Positions 33,301 through 44,357 of a stretch of 64,000 bases of DNA are shown in pieces. The position numbers and the translations under genes were made by a program. The DNA comes from Eremomyces bilateralis CBS 781.70 (Eukaryota > Ascomycota > Dothideomycetes > Eremomycetales > Eremomycetaceae), in the NCBI RefSeq assembly GCF_010015585.1, contig NW_022985085.1, positions 130,384 through 194,383 of the forward strand, given 5' to 3'. The notes under the pieces are model-generated. The model was given only the letters and a program-made list of their open reading frames with translations, made no database searches and was not told the DNA's origin. The stretch's first letter is position 1; the number at the start of each line of letters is the position of its first letter.

Positions 33301-35484
33301 TTTGCGCGGCGCGTTCTTGCGGCGCTAGCAGCAATTTGTTAGAGACATGGTGACTGTGGAGCCCGAATCTACCAAATGGGAGGAAGGAGAGACGAAGGAG
33401 ATGTCCGTGCCACCGATGCGGCGTAGAAAGTTTAGGCGTTTGACGTTATCCTGAGCTCCACCTGAAGGCGCGTCACGAGACATGCATCTGATTCTGACTG
33501 GATCAGATCATTCATCAGTGGGCGGAATAGCAGTGGATGGGGGTCGGTGCCAAGAGCTGTTATTTATTATGTATAGTATTGGTTAGTCGGTTCCCTCAAT
33601 CACCTCAAGTCCTCAAACAGTCAATCACCTCCGAATTTCGATACTCTTGAAACAATAAACCAGCTCTATACAATTTTCTACTATTACGTCACATAGAACT
33701 CCCATAGCCCTGATGATGAAATAAGGTGCGAACAAAGCTCCCCCATCAAGATGCAGAACAATAGTACCTGAATTCAACAACTTCCAAGTGGGAGATCCCA
33801 TTGGATCGGAGTCACCGTAATTTATTTGCCGTATTTAAAATGAGGCCATCCATCCCTGGTCAGGGACCGGCTTTGTCGAGTTTTGCATTTGGTTTAGCGC
33901 TGGGCGGTGGCCAGGGGCGCACAATGACGGGCGGTAATTGGCCTCCAGGTCTCACGCTAGAACACCGAGGGAATGTTCGCTTTGACGCTTCTGCGGGCTT
34001 CTTGCTCCAGTGGCTCTGTGGCTCTTTCCTTCCCTGCTTCCTTCCTTGTTTCTTCCAGAGTTCCAGCGATTCCACGGCGTGCACAGGCCATGAATTTCTG
34101 GGGCGGCGCACGGGGCAACCGCAATTCAGCGCCTTCTTTTACCTTTTCTTACGAGTTCATTTCTCTCCTCGCGCGTGTCCAAACCAACACTCCAAAGCGT
34201 CCAATTGTGGTCAAATCCCTAAGAGGCAAAATCCGTGTATGTAGCCTTATGTACGCCCACCGACTCCATCACTGCACATAACCTCCGCTTCTCACGCCCT
34301 TCATAATACTAATACTACACGTACCACCACCTGCTTATCCAAGACTTTCTCCTCACTTGACTTCCTCTCTTTAGTCATCGACACCTACATACCACATACT
34401 TACTACCTTCTTTGTCACCCCATCCTCACTCATAAGTCGCTCACCGTGCCCTTCTTGGCTCCGATATCAATCCATCTGGTCCATATCACCCTCCCTCACC
34501 CCCAGGCACCCAGCTGTGTCTTGCTAAAAGGCTTCTGTTGTGCCGCTTGATCTGCTTGTCACATCCGCTGCGCCACCATCCGCACACCCTGCTCCGACCA
34601 GTCGACACACCTTGTCTTAGGCCCCTCAATTCTGTCCCTCCCGCCGCTGCTGGTACCGACCTTCCAGAAACCCCATCGCTCCTCCACTTCACGGTACGGC
34701 TTCGTGCAGAGTGAAGAGAAAAGTCGTCGGCTTATACGTTGACTATCGAAAGCGTACATCAGCCCGTCTTGCCCTTCCGTTGGCTTGTTGGCTGTGTCGA
34801 AACGCGGCTCGGGGAACACGAAGCGTTCCAGCGTCTCACATTGTTGCGACCTGCCCAGCAACCACCTCACCTTTGAGAGAGGAACCTAGACACGTCGCAG
34901 CATCCGCAGACGCTGTGCTGCTGTGCCGGTCGTTCCGTTGACTGATTTCTTAAACCGTGTGCATCTTCAGGACGTACGCACCGCCTATATTAATCGACCC
35001 TTTCCACTGCAATTTGTTGGGAAGGCGATCGATCGGCATTGCCGCTCTACTTCGCCTTGAACCTGCACCGAGAGCCTTTGTGGCACGTTGATGTTGGTTG
35101 CACAGTACCAGATGCCAGGGCAATAAATACCGGCCTCTCAAGAACGCTACTCGACGTTACCCCCTCTTTTCCCTTCGCCCTGTCGAAAGACCCGGCAGTC
35201 CCCTGCCGAAGTCTTTCACGCTGGCGCTCCGCGAGCGCTTTAGACGGCCGCGACGGTTTGCATCTCCTAAAGTGGTTGCTGCCGGTGGCGAGCGTCGTCC
35301 AGCCAAAGATCATCGTGGAGATCCGGCCTTGAGAGCCTCCGTCATCGTCAAGCGTTCACCAGTGCGCGATATCCCTGTGCACATAAGCTCGACGGACTCG
35401 TCTCCCCGCTGTTCCACCTTCCTGGACGACTTCAATTCTCTTCCCGGTGTCTCAGGGCAAACGAAGACACATCCGGATGTCAGA
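30368..35484. other. 5.1 kb intergenic region and long leader of the RGS gene
   Basis: No protein family is recognised. From 30440 a frame of 61 codons, one TGA and then 102 codons runs to 30934 without homology I can name. A tandem HSE-like element lies at 31363-31384. From about 33.8 kb, and clearly at 34.3-34.6 kb, the plus strand becomes pyrimidine-rich, as in long fungal promoters and 5' leaders, and leads to the RGS gene. The RGS frame is open upstream from 35098. Confidence 0.45.
31363..31384. promoter_or_regulatory. Tandem TTCTAGAA element (heat-shock-element-like)
   Basis: Two adjacent 11-nt copies of cttctagaagg give TTCtaGAA-ggc-TTCtaGAA. Each half fits the inverted nGAAn/nTTCn pair bound by Hsf1, but the gap between pairs is three bases rather than the canonical two. 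No gene start is nearby on either strand, so its function is open. Confidence 0.4.
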
Positions 35485-36615
35485 ATGACGGATTGTATGT
35501 CTTCATCACGGCCACTGACCGTGGCCATTCCTCGCTCTTTCAATGCCAACGGACCTTTCTGCGCTCGAAGACCGAACCTTTCCGAAATCCTCGCAAACAC
35601 CGCCCCTCCGCCGTGGACACTTAGTGCTTTCATGGCATATCTATCGCAGAATCACTGCTTAGAAACTCTCGAGTTCACCATGGACGCCTCTCGTTACCGA
35701 AAACACTACAGCAAATTAGCCGGACGCTACGCCAATCTCCATGACCCGACTGCGACCGAAGATTGCCAGTACGTTAAAATGTTATGGCAACGTTTGATGG
35801 ATGCGTACATCGCGTCGAACGGTCATCGTGAGGTGAACTTGCCGGGCGAAGTCCGAGATGAGCTGCTGTCCCTTGCCCCACCATCCCGACCCGAAGCTCT
35901 TCCCCCCCATCCCTCCTCCCTCGATCCGGCCGTCGACAAGGTCTACGAACTCATGTCCGAGAGCGTACTCGTTCCGTTTTTGAATTCCGTTTGCCCGCAA
36001 TCGGCGCACCCGGCGATTCAGGAATCCAATGAATACGGAGATTGCAAGGACGGCAGCCTCACCCGAGCCCTCACCCGCAGTTACGACGAACGGGCAATCC
36101 ATCGTCATCCCCACGCACATCGCTCATCCCCCCCCCCTCTAACCAGCAATTCATACCACCCCGTCCCGCAATACAATCGCGTATCCGCCCCATCTTCCTT
36201 CACCCCATTCACCCGTCCTTTCGTCAACATCGGCAACCACACCTCCCGCGGCCTCACCCCGCTCTCCACTTCCACCTCCACCTCATCCGGCACCAACACC
36301 CAGGCCACCTCCGATGTCTCCATGGACGAATCCTCCTCCGTCGACGGCCTCACCTCCAGCGGCAGCCCCGACGAAGAACAGGGCATGATGACCCCTCCCA
36401 CGACCCCGCCATCCTGCCAATGGGGCTCGACCCCACCGCACACCGTCTACGCCGGCGGCGCGGATGTGTCGATGGACAATATCACGTCCGCGGCGTCGGG
36501 ATCCGGGTCGTCGCGAGCCAGCTCGCCGCGCAGTTCCAGAAGTGAGGGGGCGTGGAAGAAAGTGAGTCGAAGTCTGGGGTGGAAACGGCGGCCGAGGGAA
36601 GACGACCTGCAATGA
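35485..36615 (+). CDS. RGS-domain protein (regulator of G-protein signalling)
   Basis: A 376-residue frame from ATG at 35485 (MTDCMSSSRPLTVAIPRSFN). The RGS box is seen from about residue 32 to 170: NLSEILANTAPPPWTLSAFM, AYLSQNHCLETLEFTMDASR, YRKHYSKLAG and a far helix with VYELMSESVLVPFLNSV. The second half is Ser/Thr/Pro-rich and disordered, ending in a basic SRSLGWKRRPRE. Known role: RGS proteins speed GTP hydrolysis by G-alpha subunits; in fungi they tune growth, sporulation and stress responses. The frame is open back to an ATG at 35098, but those 129 codons look like Arg/Pro-rich leader, so I prefer the later start. No intron is needed. Which of the fungal RGS subgroups it belongs to I cannot say. 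Confidence 0.88.
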   Translation: MTDCMSSSRPLTVAIPRSFNANGPFCARRPNLSEILANTAPPPWTLSAFMAYLSQNHCLETLEFTMDASRYRKHYSKLAGRYANLHDPTATEDCQYVKMLWQRLMDAYIASNGHREVNLPGEVRDELLSLAPPSRPEALPPHPSSLDPAVDKVYELMSESVLVPFLNSVCPQSAHPAIQESNEYGDCKDGSLTRALTRSYDERAIHRHPHAHRSSPPPLTSNSYHPVPQYNRVSAPSSFTPFTRPFVNIGNHTSRGLTPLSTSTSTSSGTNTQATSDVSMDESSSVDGLTSSGSPDEEQGMMTPPTTPPSCQWGSTPPHTVYAGGADVSMDNITSAASGSGSSRASSPRSSRSEGAWKKVSRSLGWKRRPREDDLQ

Positions 36616-37687
36616 TCGTTGCAGTCGCGTTTGTTGATGACGATTACGACGGGATGAATTGTGCTTCATGAGCTGTTTTTACGGTACACATCATTTATGG
36701 GCCCTGGCGTCGAAGCGAAGTCGACGAGAGGAGAGCTACGAAGGTTCGAGGAAGCGGATTTCGTACCTCGGCATCGTCGGCCGCGTCACGCGATCGGGTC
36801 CTATTCGCATTTACAGGAGACATGTTCGGGGAGCTCTCACCGTTCCCCCCAAAAGAACCGGGAAATTCATCCGGATTCGATGCTCTCCCAGCACGGAAGC
36901 AATATTTTGCAGTCCGCACCCGCATGGTATACGGCGTCTTGACTCTTGCGAGTTGTTTTGAGATTTGGTTTTTTGGGAGATCTGGACCTTTTTCGGTTTC
37001 TTGCATCATTCTAGATCGGATGGGTTTTGGCACTGCATGAGATGACCGTGGACGTGGGAAACCCCCAACCGTCCAGATTAGATTTCACGACGATATGGAG
37101 AGGCTGGGTGGCGAAAAGTGTACTTATGTAGCTCGGAAATATCAAGATTTAGGTGGCCGGATGAGCCGCTTGATTCACACCCTTAAGCCTCTTTCCTGTT
37201 GTTCAAGTGCAAGTGATCACGTGGAGCGGTGATAGTAATCGAAATCCAGTTTTCCGTACATTGGAAATTCGTAGGTGTAGTATGTACAGAAGAAGAGTTT
37301 AAAGTCGCGGTGGAAATGCCCGATGATGATGCTCAGGAGAGTACGAGGTCAGTTCCGCCACAAGATCGTGAACCCTCCCATCGCAAAATCCAAGGGGATG
37401 CCAGACTTCAACAGTTTGTTCCTGTCATCGTACTCCATCCAACGCCCGAGATAGTCGAAAAGAAACATTCCTCAGAAGGCCCCGACTTGTATCGTCTAGC
37501 CCATGCACAAGGATGAGAACGGAGATGGCGATTGCTATGCTCAAATACGTGAAGAAATGCTACCTGGGGATATCAATCTAGAAGGACGGGCTAGCGGCTG
37601 TGGAGGGCCGCTGGATTACATGGTCGGACGTGGGGTCGGACGTCACCAAATGCCACAGACCCGACGGGGTCCCGGACATGCTCGGGA
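36616..37687. other. Intergenic stretch between convergent RGS and NAD+ carrier genes
   Basis: A 1.07 kb stretch between two stop codons facing each other; it should contain both 3' ends. Short open frames exist, none with recognisable sequence. Confidence 0.45.
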
Positions 37688-38950
37688 TCATCTATGATCC
37701 ATATCCAGCATCTCGTTCCCTTCCTTCTGCAGCCGCGTGATGGCCGCCTTCAACGTCTCGAACGTCAACATCGTCGTCATCGCCGCCGGTACGGCGCGGA
37801 TCATGTTCGTCCCCATGCCGTTATAGAACGACCGCCACCCTTCCTCGTGCAGGATGGCGCGCGCCGTTCGGATAACGCCTCGGTAGCGCGGCATGTTGAT
37901 CATCCCGTCGGACGATGCGGTGCCGGGGGCTCGCGAATGCACGCCCTGGCCCAGCCCGCCGCGGAAGGAGATGCCTTCGTGGGACGGGGAGGGGGCGATG
38001 CGCTGCTGGGTCTGCAGGCGGGTGCGGAGGACCTCGTGGGGATAGGTGGCGGAGGTGGCGCAGACCTTGCTGAGGAAGGTGGCGCCGAGGATTCCGAGCC
38101 AGTGCATGTCGTGGTCGTTGGGGGAGGCCTCGCCCATCTCGAGGCCGGTGAACTGCATCTTGAAGAACTCGTACAGGGGGAATTGGATGGCGACGTGGGA
38201 GAGGCCGAGGAGGGCGGGGGTGAGGCCTGAGTAGAAGGCGCGGAAGCCTTCGTTGCGCCACATCTTGCGGGCGGCGTCGAGGGTCGAGCGGTAGTACCAA
38301 GGCACGTTGGCTTCGGCGGGGGTTCGAGGGTGCATCTGCGACATGAGTCGGGTCTTGATGACCCAGATCGGATTGGTTGCGAGCGTAGAGCATGCGCCGG
38401 CGGTGATGGAGGCATATACTCGGCCGACCCATTTGTTCTCTGAGGAAAGTCAGCCATGTCAATCCCCTCGTATCCCTCTATGAGGAGATATACCTATTTG
38501 TGTATAGTAATACTCCCTTGACTTCTCATAAACGCTCATGTAGACTGCCCATGTCGGCAAATATCCCAAGAGCATGGGTCCCAGCCCTCGGTACAGTCCC
38601 CGAAACCTTTCTTCTCGCCATATTACTCTTGCTGTACCCATCATGCCATTATATAGCATATGCGATGGCGCTCGTTTGACGCTATGTACGCTGTATACCC
38701 CCTGGGCTTGCAACTTCGTTTTGATGACGTCGAGCGGACATGTGACGATCCCCGATGCCATCCCGGCCATGGCGCCGCAGAAGCTGTTCACCGTCGTGCT
38801 GGGTAGCTTGGTGCAATACAAAGCGAGGCGTGCGTTCGGTTCGGAGCGCGTCGTTTGCACCGGTGGTGCAGACGACGGGCCTCTCGACATCGAGCCCGGG
38901 GCATACTGTGACCGCTGGGATTCCGAAGCTTCGCCCTCTCGGTTTGACAT
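37688..38950 (-). CDS. YIA6: Mitochondrial carrier, NAD+ transporter type
   Basis: Two exons: 38950-38494 and 38439-37688, giving 402 residues. The three carrier signatures are present: PLDVIKTK (about 72-79), PIWVIKTR (about 176-183) and PHEVLRTR (about 286-293), each after a hydrophobic helix, so the usual three-fold, six-helix fold is complete. The N-terminal domain (STTVNSFCGAMAGMASGIVT) and GYLPTWAVYMSVYEKSREYY match yeast Yia6/Yea6, which import NAD+ into the mitochondrial matrix; the pyrimidine-nucleotide carriers are the nearest alternative. The intron junction restores IENKWVGRVYASITAGACST. The gene is divergent from QCR7 across 599 nt. Confidence 0.87.
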
Positions 38951-39549
38951 TCCTCGACGCTCGATCGGCGCCGCTCCTCTGATTCAGCTCGATAACCGTG
39001 GGACGGCTAGCTCATTCGCAAGGGTCGGCGGATGACGAAGGTTCGAAGGTTCGAAGGGTGAGGGTCGATACGTGCTATCGGAGTGCCTTTGGACCTCCGT
39101 TCGCGAGGTTGGTCCGCGCAGCACTCCGAAAACACGATGGCTAGCGATTGGAAAACTCCATTTACCAGGGACAAGGTGGGTGCGATCAATAGGGGAGACG
39201 GGGAGGTCAATTGTGGGATCAAACGAGAGGAATTCGAGGCTAGCGTGGAGATATATTGTTATTGAGAGGTGGAGGTTGACAAATGCCCCGCGAAAAGACG
39301 AGACGCCGGATGGCGGCAGGGGAATTGCACCAAGCAGATTTATGGCCTCAGGCTGCAAGGCGTAAAACAGATTACATAATATCTTAGATCACGTCGACGG
39401 TGATTGGCTATGTCATGTGACACAGTCCATCTCGCAACCTTTTCGACTTCATGCCATTGAGGTCAATTGTCCTGTAGCGTTCTGGTTCCCCTCGCCATCC
39501 ATCATACGTTCATTGGGTCTTTACTCCCGACTCTTCCCAATCTGCAGAG
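38951..39549. promoter_or_regulatory. Divergent promoter NAD+ carrier / QCR7 with CCAAT box
   Basis: A 599 nt stretch. An inverted CCAAT box (tgATTGGct, ATTGG at 39403-39407) sits about 145 nt before the QCR7 ATG and is followed at once by the near-palindrome TCATGTGA (39413-39420). CCAAT boxes bound by the HAP complex (HapB/C/E) are known to control respiratory genes in fungi, which fits both neighbours. Function here is inferred. Confidence 0.5.
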
Positions 39550-40102
39550 ATGTCGGCACCACATTTTGCCAATTTCGTCGTCAAGAGGCCATGGCTTCGG
39601 GCCTGGATGCAGCCGCTGGCTAACTGGTATGCCAACGCCTCGGGATATCGTCAGATCGGTCTGAGGTAAGTTCATGCTCGGTTCATCGCCCATTGTCGGT
39701 TATGTTATGGGCTGACATGAGAGCGGACAGGGCCGATGATTTGATCCCCGAAGAAAGCGACATCGTTCAGCAAGCCTTGAAGCGACTACCCCCGAAAGAA
39801 GCCTACGACCGTGTCTTCCGGATGCGAAGAGCTTTCCAAGTACGATCACCAAGAGTCTTGCTCAATATTCCATCCGACTAACAGCTATAGTGCTCGCTTT
39901 CACATCAACTGCTCCCGAAGGCAGAACAGACGACCGCAGAACAGGTCCGTCGCATCTTCCACTCCAACCCGAGGCTACCATGCTAACAACATCGCAGGAT
40001 GTCCCGTATCTTTCACCGATCATCGAAGCTATCGAAGCCGAGCAGAAAGAGCGGGCGGATATGGATGCTATTGTCGTTGCGCGCCCGAAGGCGCAGCACT
40101 AA
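39550..40102 (+). CDS. QCR7: Ubiquinol-cytochrome c reductase subunit 7 (complex III)
   Basis: Four exons: 39550-39665, 39731-39839, 39891-39944 and 39998-40102, giving 127 residues, the normal size of this 14 kDa subunit. The joined protein reads [20 protein letters not shown], then [60 protein letters not shown] and [20 protein letters not shown], the typical Qcr7 order. It is a matrix-side accessory subunit of the cytochrome bc1 complex that contacts cytochrome b and is needed for assembly. All four borders use standard donors (gtaagt, gtacga, gtccgt) and keep phase. Confidence 0.95.
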
Positions 40103-40601
40103 GCTCAGTCGAACCGCATCTCCACACCGTTCTTTGTCAATATTGATAGAATGTACAATACCAGAGGAGTGTCTCAATACGAACGATAAGAATCAGTTAT
40201 ACGTTTGTGCCGAGCATCCATAGCCAAGAGGCTTGACCGACCAGCTGATATGAATTGAATCTTGTCCCATATTGTATTGATTCACTCTCGGGCAGGATCG
40301 GAACTTCCCATTTGGTCCCATACATGCATGAGTATTGTGATGCCGGGTTTCATTACGGAAAGGGTTCTTTGTCGGGGTACATACTTGCGCGACTCACGTA
40401 GTACTTCATGAGATCAGAATTGCTATGTAACATGCTACAGCTCACTTGAGTAAGGCCTGTTGGCATGACATTTGTGTGAACGATTCCATACTTCCCGCCA
40501 TCCCCACTAAACCCCACTGCCATGTTCATCTAATTGCCATGAATAGTCTGACACAGACACTACGCCGACCATTGGACGCGACTCCCCGGGGTTAAGCCTC
40601 C
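40103..40601. other. Intergenic stretch between convergent QCR7 and YCII genes
   Basis: A 499 nt stretch holding the two 3' ends. I see no gene, RNA or repeat. Confidence 0.45.
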
Positions 40602-41336
40602 TCACATTCCAGATCGAATGGCCGACTTGAACGGATAAATCTGTACCTATTTCCTGTCAGGATCTGCATATACATTATGCCTTCCAGAACGTCAGAAAAC
40701 ACTTACTTTGTTCCAATCCCACACCTGACCAACAGTATATGGATCCGCCTTCAGCTTCTCCAACAACTCCTCCTGAGTAGCTGCTCGCGCTAGCAGAGCG
40801 CTCCCGACCATGGGAGGAGGGTCTTTAGAGTCCGGAGGTGGATGAGAGGAGAGGAGAGCACCTTGAAATTGTTAGGGGGTCGTCTGTATATCTCTGGTTC
40901 TCGGTGCTTGGAAATCTGTTCATCGGCAACCAAAGAAGTTCAGCGTACCTCCCATTAGCCAGAAGCCGGATTCAATGCCTGGCTTTAGTCCCGCGAAATG
41001 TTTTCTATCGAGCGATTAGATACTGTTTATAATCGATCACGGACGTGCCATCTGATTGAGAAGATGAATCGATGACGTTGGGGTAGTATCGATGCTTCCT
41101 GCGGGATTCGACCGAGCATCGTACAGTACATAGTATATAGGACAACGTGAGACTTACGGACGCACTTCCAACCGTCGCTCAAGCGCATTCTCCTGATCCG
41201 GTAAAATCACCAGCCATTCGTTGTTCGCCGATGCGTTGGAAGACGACGCCATGGTTGCTCGGAACACTGGTCGATTGAGGGACAACGGTATCGGTAGACG
41301 CCGTGGGGAGGAACGTAAGATAGATTGACGAATCAT
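40602..41336 (-). CDS. YCII-domain protein, probably mitochondrial
   Basis: Four exons: 41336-41158, 41004-40949, 40861-40707 and 40640-40602, giving 142 residues in phase. The N-terminus (MIRQSILRSSPRRLPIPLSL) is Arg/Ser-rich without acids, like a matrix presequence; a later ATG at MASSSNAS could give a cytosolic form. The core EWLVILPDQENALERRLEVR, KHFAGLKPGIESGFWLMGGA and LLEKLKADPYTVGQVWDWNK is the YCII (dimeric ferredoxin-like) fold. A His-Asp pair serves as the proposed catalytic site in bacterial YciI; the role in fungi is unknown. The start codon lies 324 nt downstream of the YVH1 stop on the same strand. Confidence 0.85.
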
Positions 41337-41660
41337 TCGCGCGTCAGGGAATATCCGTCTCCTGTTGATGCTAACGGTTGAGATGTCGCGAGCAGATTAA
41401 GGCAGGTTTTTCTGTTGTTGGCAACAGACAGATTCCTGTGATGGCCTAAACTGCGGGAGATCGTGATACGCCCTAAAATTGACATCGTTCAAATGAGGAC
41501 GGTAGGATCAGAATCTCACCCAATCTACCCTGCTTATCTAGGAATTCAAGTTTGCTCGACATATAAATATGCTGTATTGAGTAATATGTATCACCTAATA
41601 AGGGATTATTCCTTCGATTGGGACTTATCCTGCCCCCAACCTCGTATGCCGTCCCAACAT
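41337..41660. promoter_or_regulatory. Short spacer between YVH1 stop and YCII start (minus strand)
   Basis: A 324 nt stretch that must serve as YVH1 3' end and YCII promoter. It is A/T-rich around 41545-41605. No gene is seen. Confidence 0.4.
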
Positions 41661-43185
41661 TCATAGATTTCCAGTAAAGGGGCCATCATCCTCCTCCGCA
41701 GCGGTTGCCATCGCCGGTCTCCTAATCGCCTTGCTCGCCTTGGAGGCGCCTACCAGCACCTCGTCTATCCGTCCTTTCGCCAGACTGATGCCAGGAACCA
41801 CCCAGGCGCCACAGCTACACTTCATGCCCTGCCACGCGTACTTCCCAACATTTGTTGCGCACTTGGGACACTCCACGCGCCCTTCCAGCTTGCCTTGTTC
41901 CAACTCGGGGCGCATCCAGGAGAGAGGATCTATGAAGTAGTGTGCACATTCGGTACTAGATGGTTCATTTGAGATGGCGTTACCATGCTGTGATAACTTC
42001 ACCTTTGCCTCATGGGGAAGGACGTATTGTGACGTTGCTAGAGTTCTCCTGCATAAATCATGAGCATTTTTTCCTAGAAAAGGGTCTGTATGAGTTCTCA
42101 CCTGCATTTCCGACATCTCATTTCGAACCCCTCGCTCGTACCATCCCATAGGGTATGCTCGTCTTCAAATCGTATCTTGTCTGTATCTGGAGGCATTCCA
42201 CATGACCGACTGAGTTCCACTTCTCTTTGATATAACCATTTCTGATAAATAGCAGTGTCCTCAACGGACTCGGGGGCTTTCATTGTGTAATACAACTCCA
42301 GTTGCTGCATGAACCCGTCATTGGGTTCGACGAATGGCCGACTCTGCCGTATTTGCTCAATGGCTTGCTGAGGTGTAATGCCGTATTTGTGTATTAGGAA
42401 AGCGACCACACATGTTGCCGAGCGGGACTTTCCCATCGCACTGTGAAGTTCTCAGCCTATGCAATTTGGCCATGATGATTACAACAAGGACGCTAGACGA
42501 TAAAAAGGGATAAAGGATCGCCCTGCCGTTCCAGGTGCTCAAAATAACAGTTGATCCACAGCTAATATGCTAAATGAATCCTTCCGGAGCATTTTTCTTG
42601 CCCTTTCCAGTACAGAATATGAGACTTATGGTGAGACCCAGGGGCTGTTGTGACGGGTGTAGTGCGCATTCAGACGACTCCAACTGTTAAATGGAACTGA
42701 TGACCCTGGAGAAACAAGAAACAAAACGAGGATGACTATATGAAGCCATGCAACATAGGACGGCGTTGGTGGATGAAACTCAGTGCCGATCATGGGTCGG
42801 GATAGAGCTTGCGAATAGCGAAATAGCCACAGTGGGAATACACCTACCAGTGAACAAGCACACCACCACCGCCATTCAACCCTTCTTGGATGAAAGCATT
42901 GGTGGCCGGGAAATACTGCAAGAGATTCTCATCATCGACATCGTCTACATGGATGGCTAAATGCTTGTAAGGGAGAAATAGCTCTTTTTCCGTGTCCACT
43001 CGGAGAACCGAGAGGACATGAGTAATATTGGCCTCCTCAAGCGTCTGCCGGCGTCGTACTGTGAACAACCTGTGGGTTCGATGGTTAGATCGCGGATGAC
43101 ATCCCGTCAAGGGTGAGGAAAGATTACCGACTTACCCACCGATATACAACTGGAGCTCGCCAGGCACTTTGTCCAAGATGCCCAT
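41661..43185 (-). CDS. YVH1: Dual-specificity protein phosphatase with C-terminal zinc domain
   Basis: Four exons: 43185-43136, 43069-42848, 42440-42102 and 42048-41661, giving 332 residues. The phosphatase loop is formed across the second intron: VLVHC joined to AMGKSRSATCVVAF gives the HCxxGxSR signature (Cys about 91), with the general acid region near HVDDVDDENLLQYFP. The C-terminus supplies the Yvh1 zinc ligands (MRCRKCR, TECAHYFIDPLSWM, ECPKC, KCSCG). Known role: Yvh1 helps release Mrt4 during late 60S ribosome maturation and affects sporulation. The 407-nt intron between exons 2 and 3 is much longer than others here. The short run KVKLSQHGNAISNEPSS reads straight through; no splice pair fits phase there. 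Confidence 0.92.
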
Positions 43186-44341
43186 GGCTTGGGCAAATCA
43201 GGCGGTTGAGATGGGTTCGATTAGGATGTTACGCGATTCGGGCGAATCTTGAAAGATCAAATGCCTTGCATGAGAAGTCCAGCCGCGGACAGGATATTGT
43301 GCATAAGATATGGAGCCAATTGGATAGCAGAAGTTCCGAAATCGTTGACCAAAGTTTGGTGGCAACTTTTCAGGTACTCAATATTGGAGTCGGGGCCTCC
43401 GGGGTGCCGGCGGTGGAAGAGAAAAGGCCGCTTTAGGTGCTGCAAATTGCAATAGTTCACGGCTAGTCCCAATAGTTGTTACCATTTCTCGAAAAAGGGG
43501 ACCTCTAGGTTTTGGGCCAGTTCAAAACTTCCAATCACTCTGTCGCGGTGACCCTCGGTGAAGTCGAGACTCGAGATGTTCGACGCGAGTGGTCACCAAG
43601 CAACCGAGGATCCACATCCGACCCGGCGCCTTTAGGTTCTATTTATTCCACGAACTCCAACTAATCCGATACAGTCTACGGAATACACAACACAACCGAC
43701 TGAAGTATCAATCATATTGATAGCAGCCTTGTCGGGAAATTTAGGTCTTCGACCACGAAACAAGGAGAGCAAGCTGCCTGATCTGGACTTGGTTTGCCCC
43801 TCGTACTTCAGTACCTTACCTTAAGTCGGACCTTATTCTCAATTGAGATCCTAACACTCCACGACACCGGACAGTCGACAGAACTTGTGCTACTGCTGCT
43901 AAATTGTGTCTCAACTCGCAAGTCGCAGGTAGGCTGTGCTATTCTGTGGTTCTCAGGCCCCGCTCGCACGAGACAGTGATCAGTGTAGACCTCGCCTTAC
44001 AAGGCTGAGGTATTGCATTGTTAAAGGCTGAAGCCCTACGACCAATTTACCAAGTGTGCCATCGTGATGCAAACGTCGTGTGATAGCAGGGTTCCTGCCC
44101 TGCTTGAGACACCCACACCCAGGTTCGCCCTTCACAAAGCCGTTGAGAGTTGCAGCTGCAAAGGCAAGGAACCGCGAGATCGGCGATGTGTCCCTATGCC
44201 CTGTTGGCTGTGAAACTAGAACTGCGCTCGGGAAATGCCGTTTGCAAGCAAGACTTCGACGGTTCGACCACAGCCCTTGTTGAGATCTTCGATTCAGTCG
44301 GGGTGGTTGAGTGTTGACCGATCGGTTTTGCTAGTTGCTAA

Positions 44342-44357
44342 CTACCTACTTAGGTAG
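44342..44357. repeat. Short inverted repeat CTACCTA-ct-TAGGTAG
   Basis: A perfect 7-bp inverted repeat with a 2-nt spacer inside the gene desert. It is too short for a terminator-like hairpin of note and could be a dimeric protein site or chance. Confidence 0.5.
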
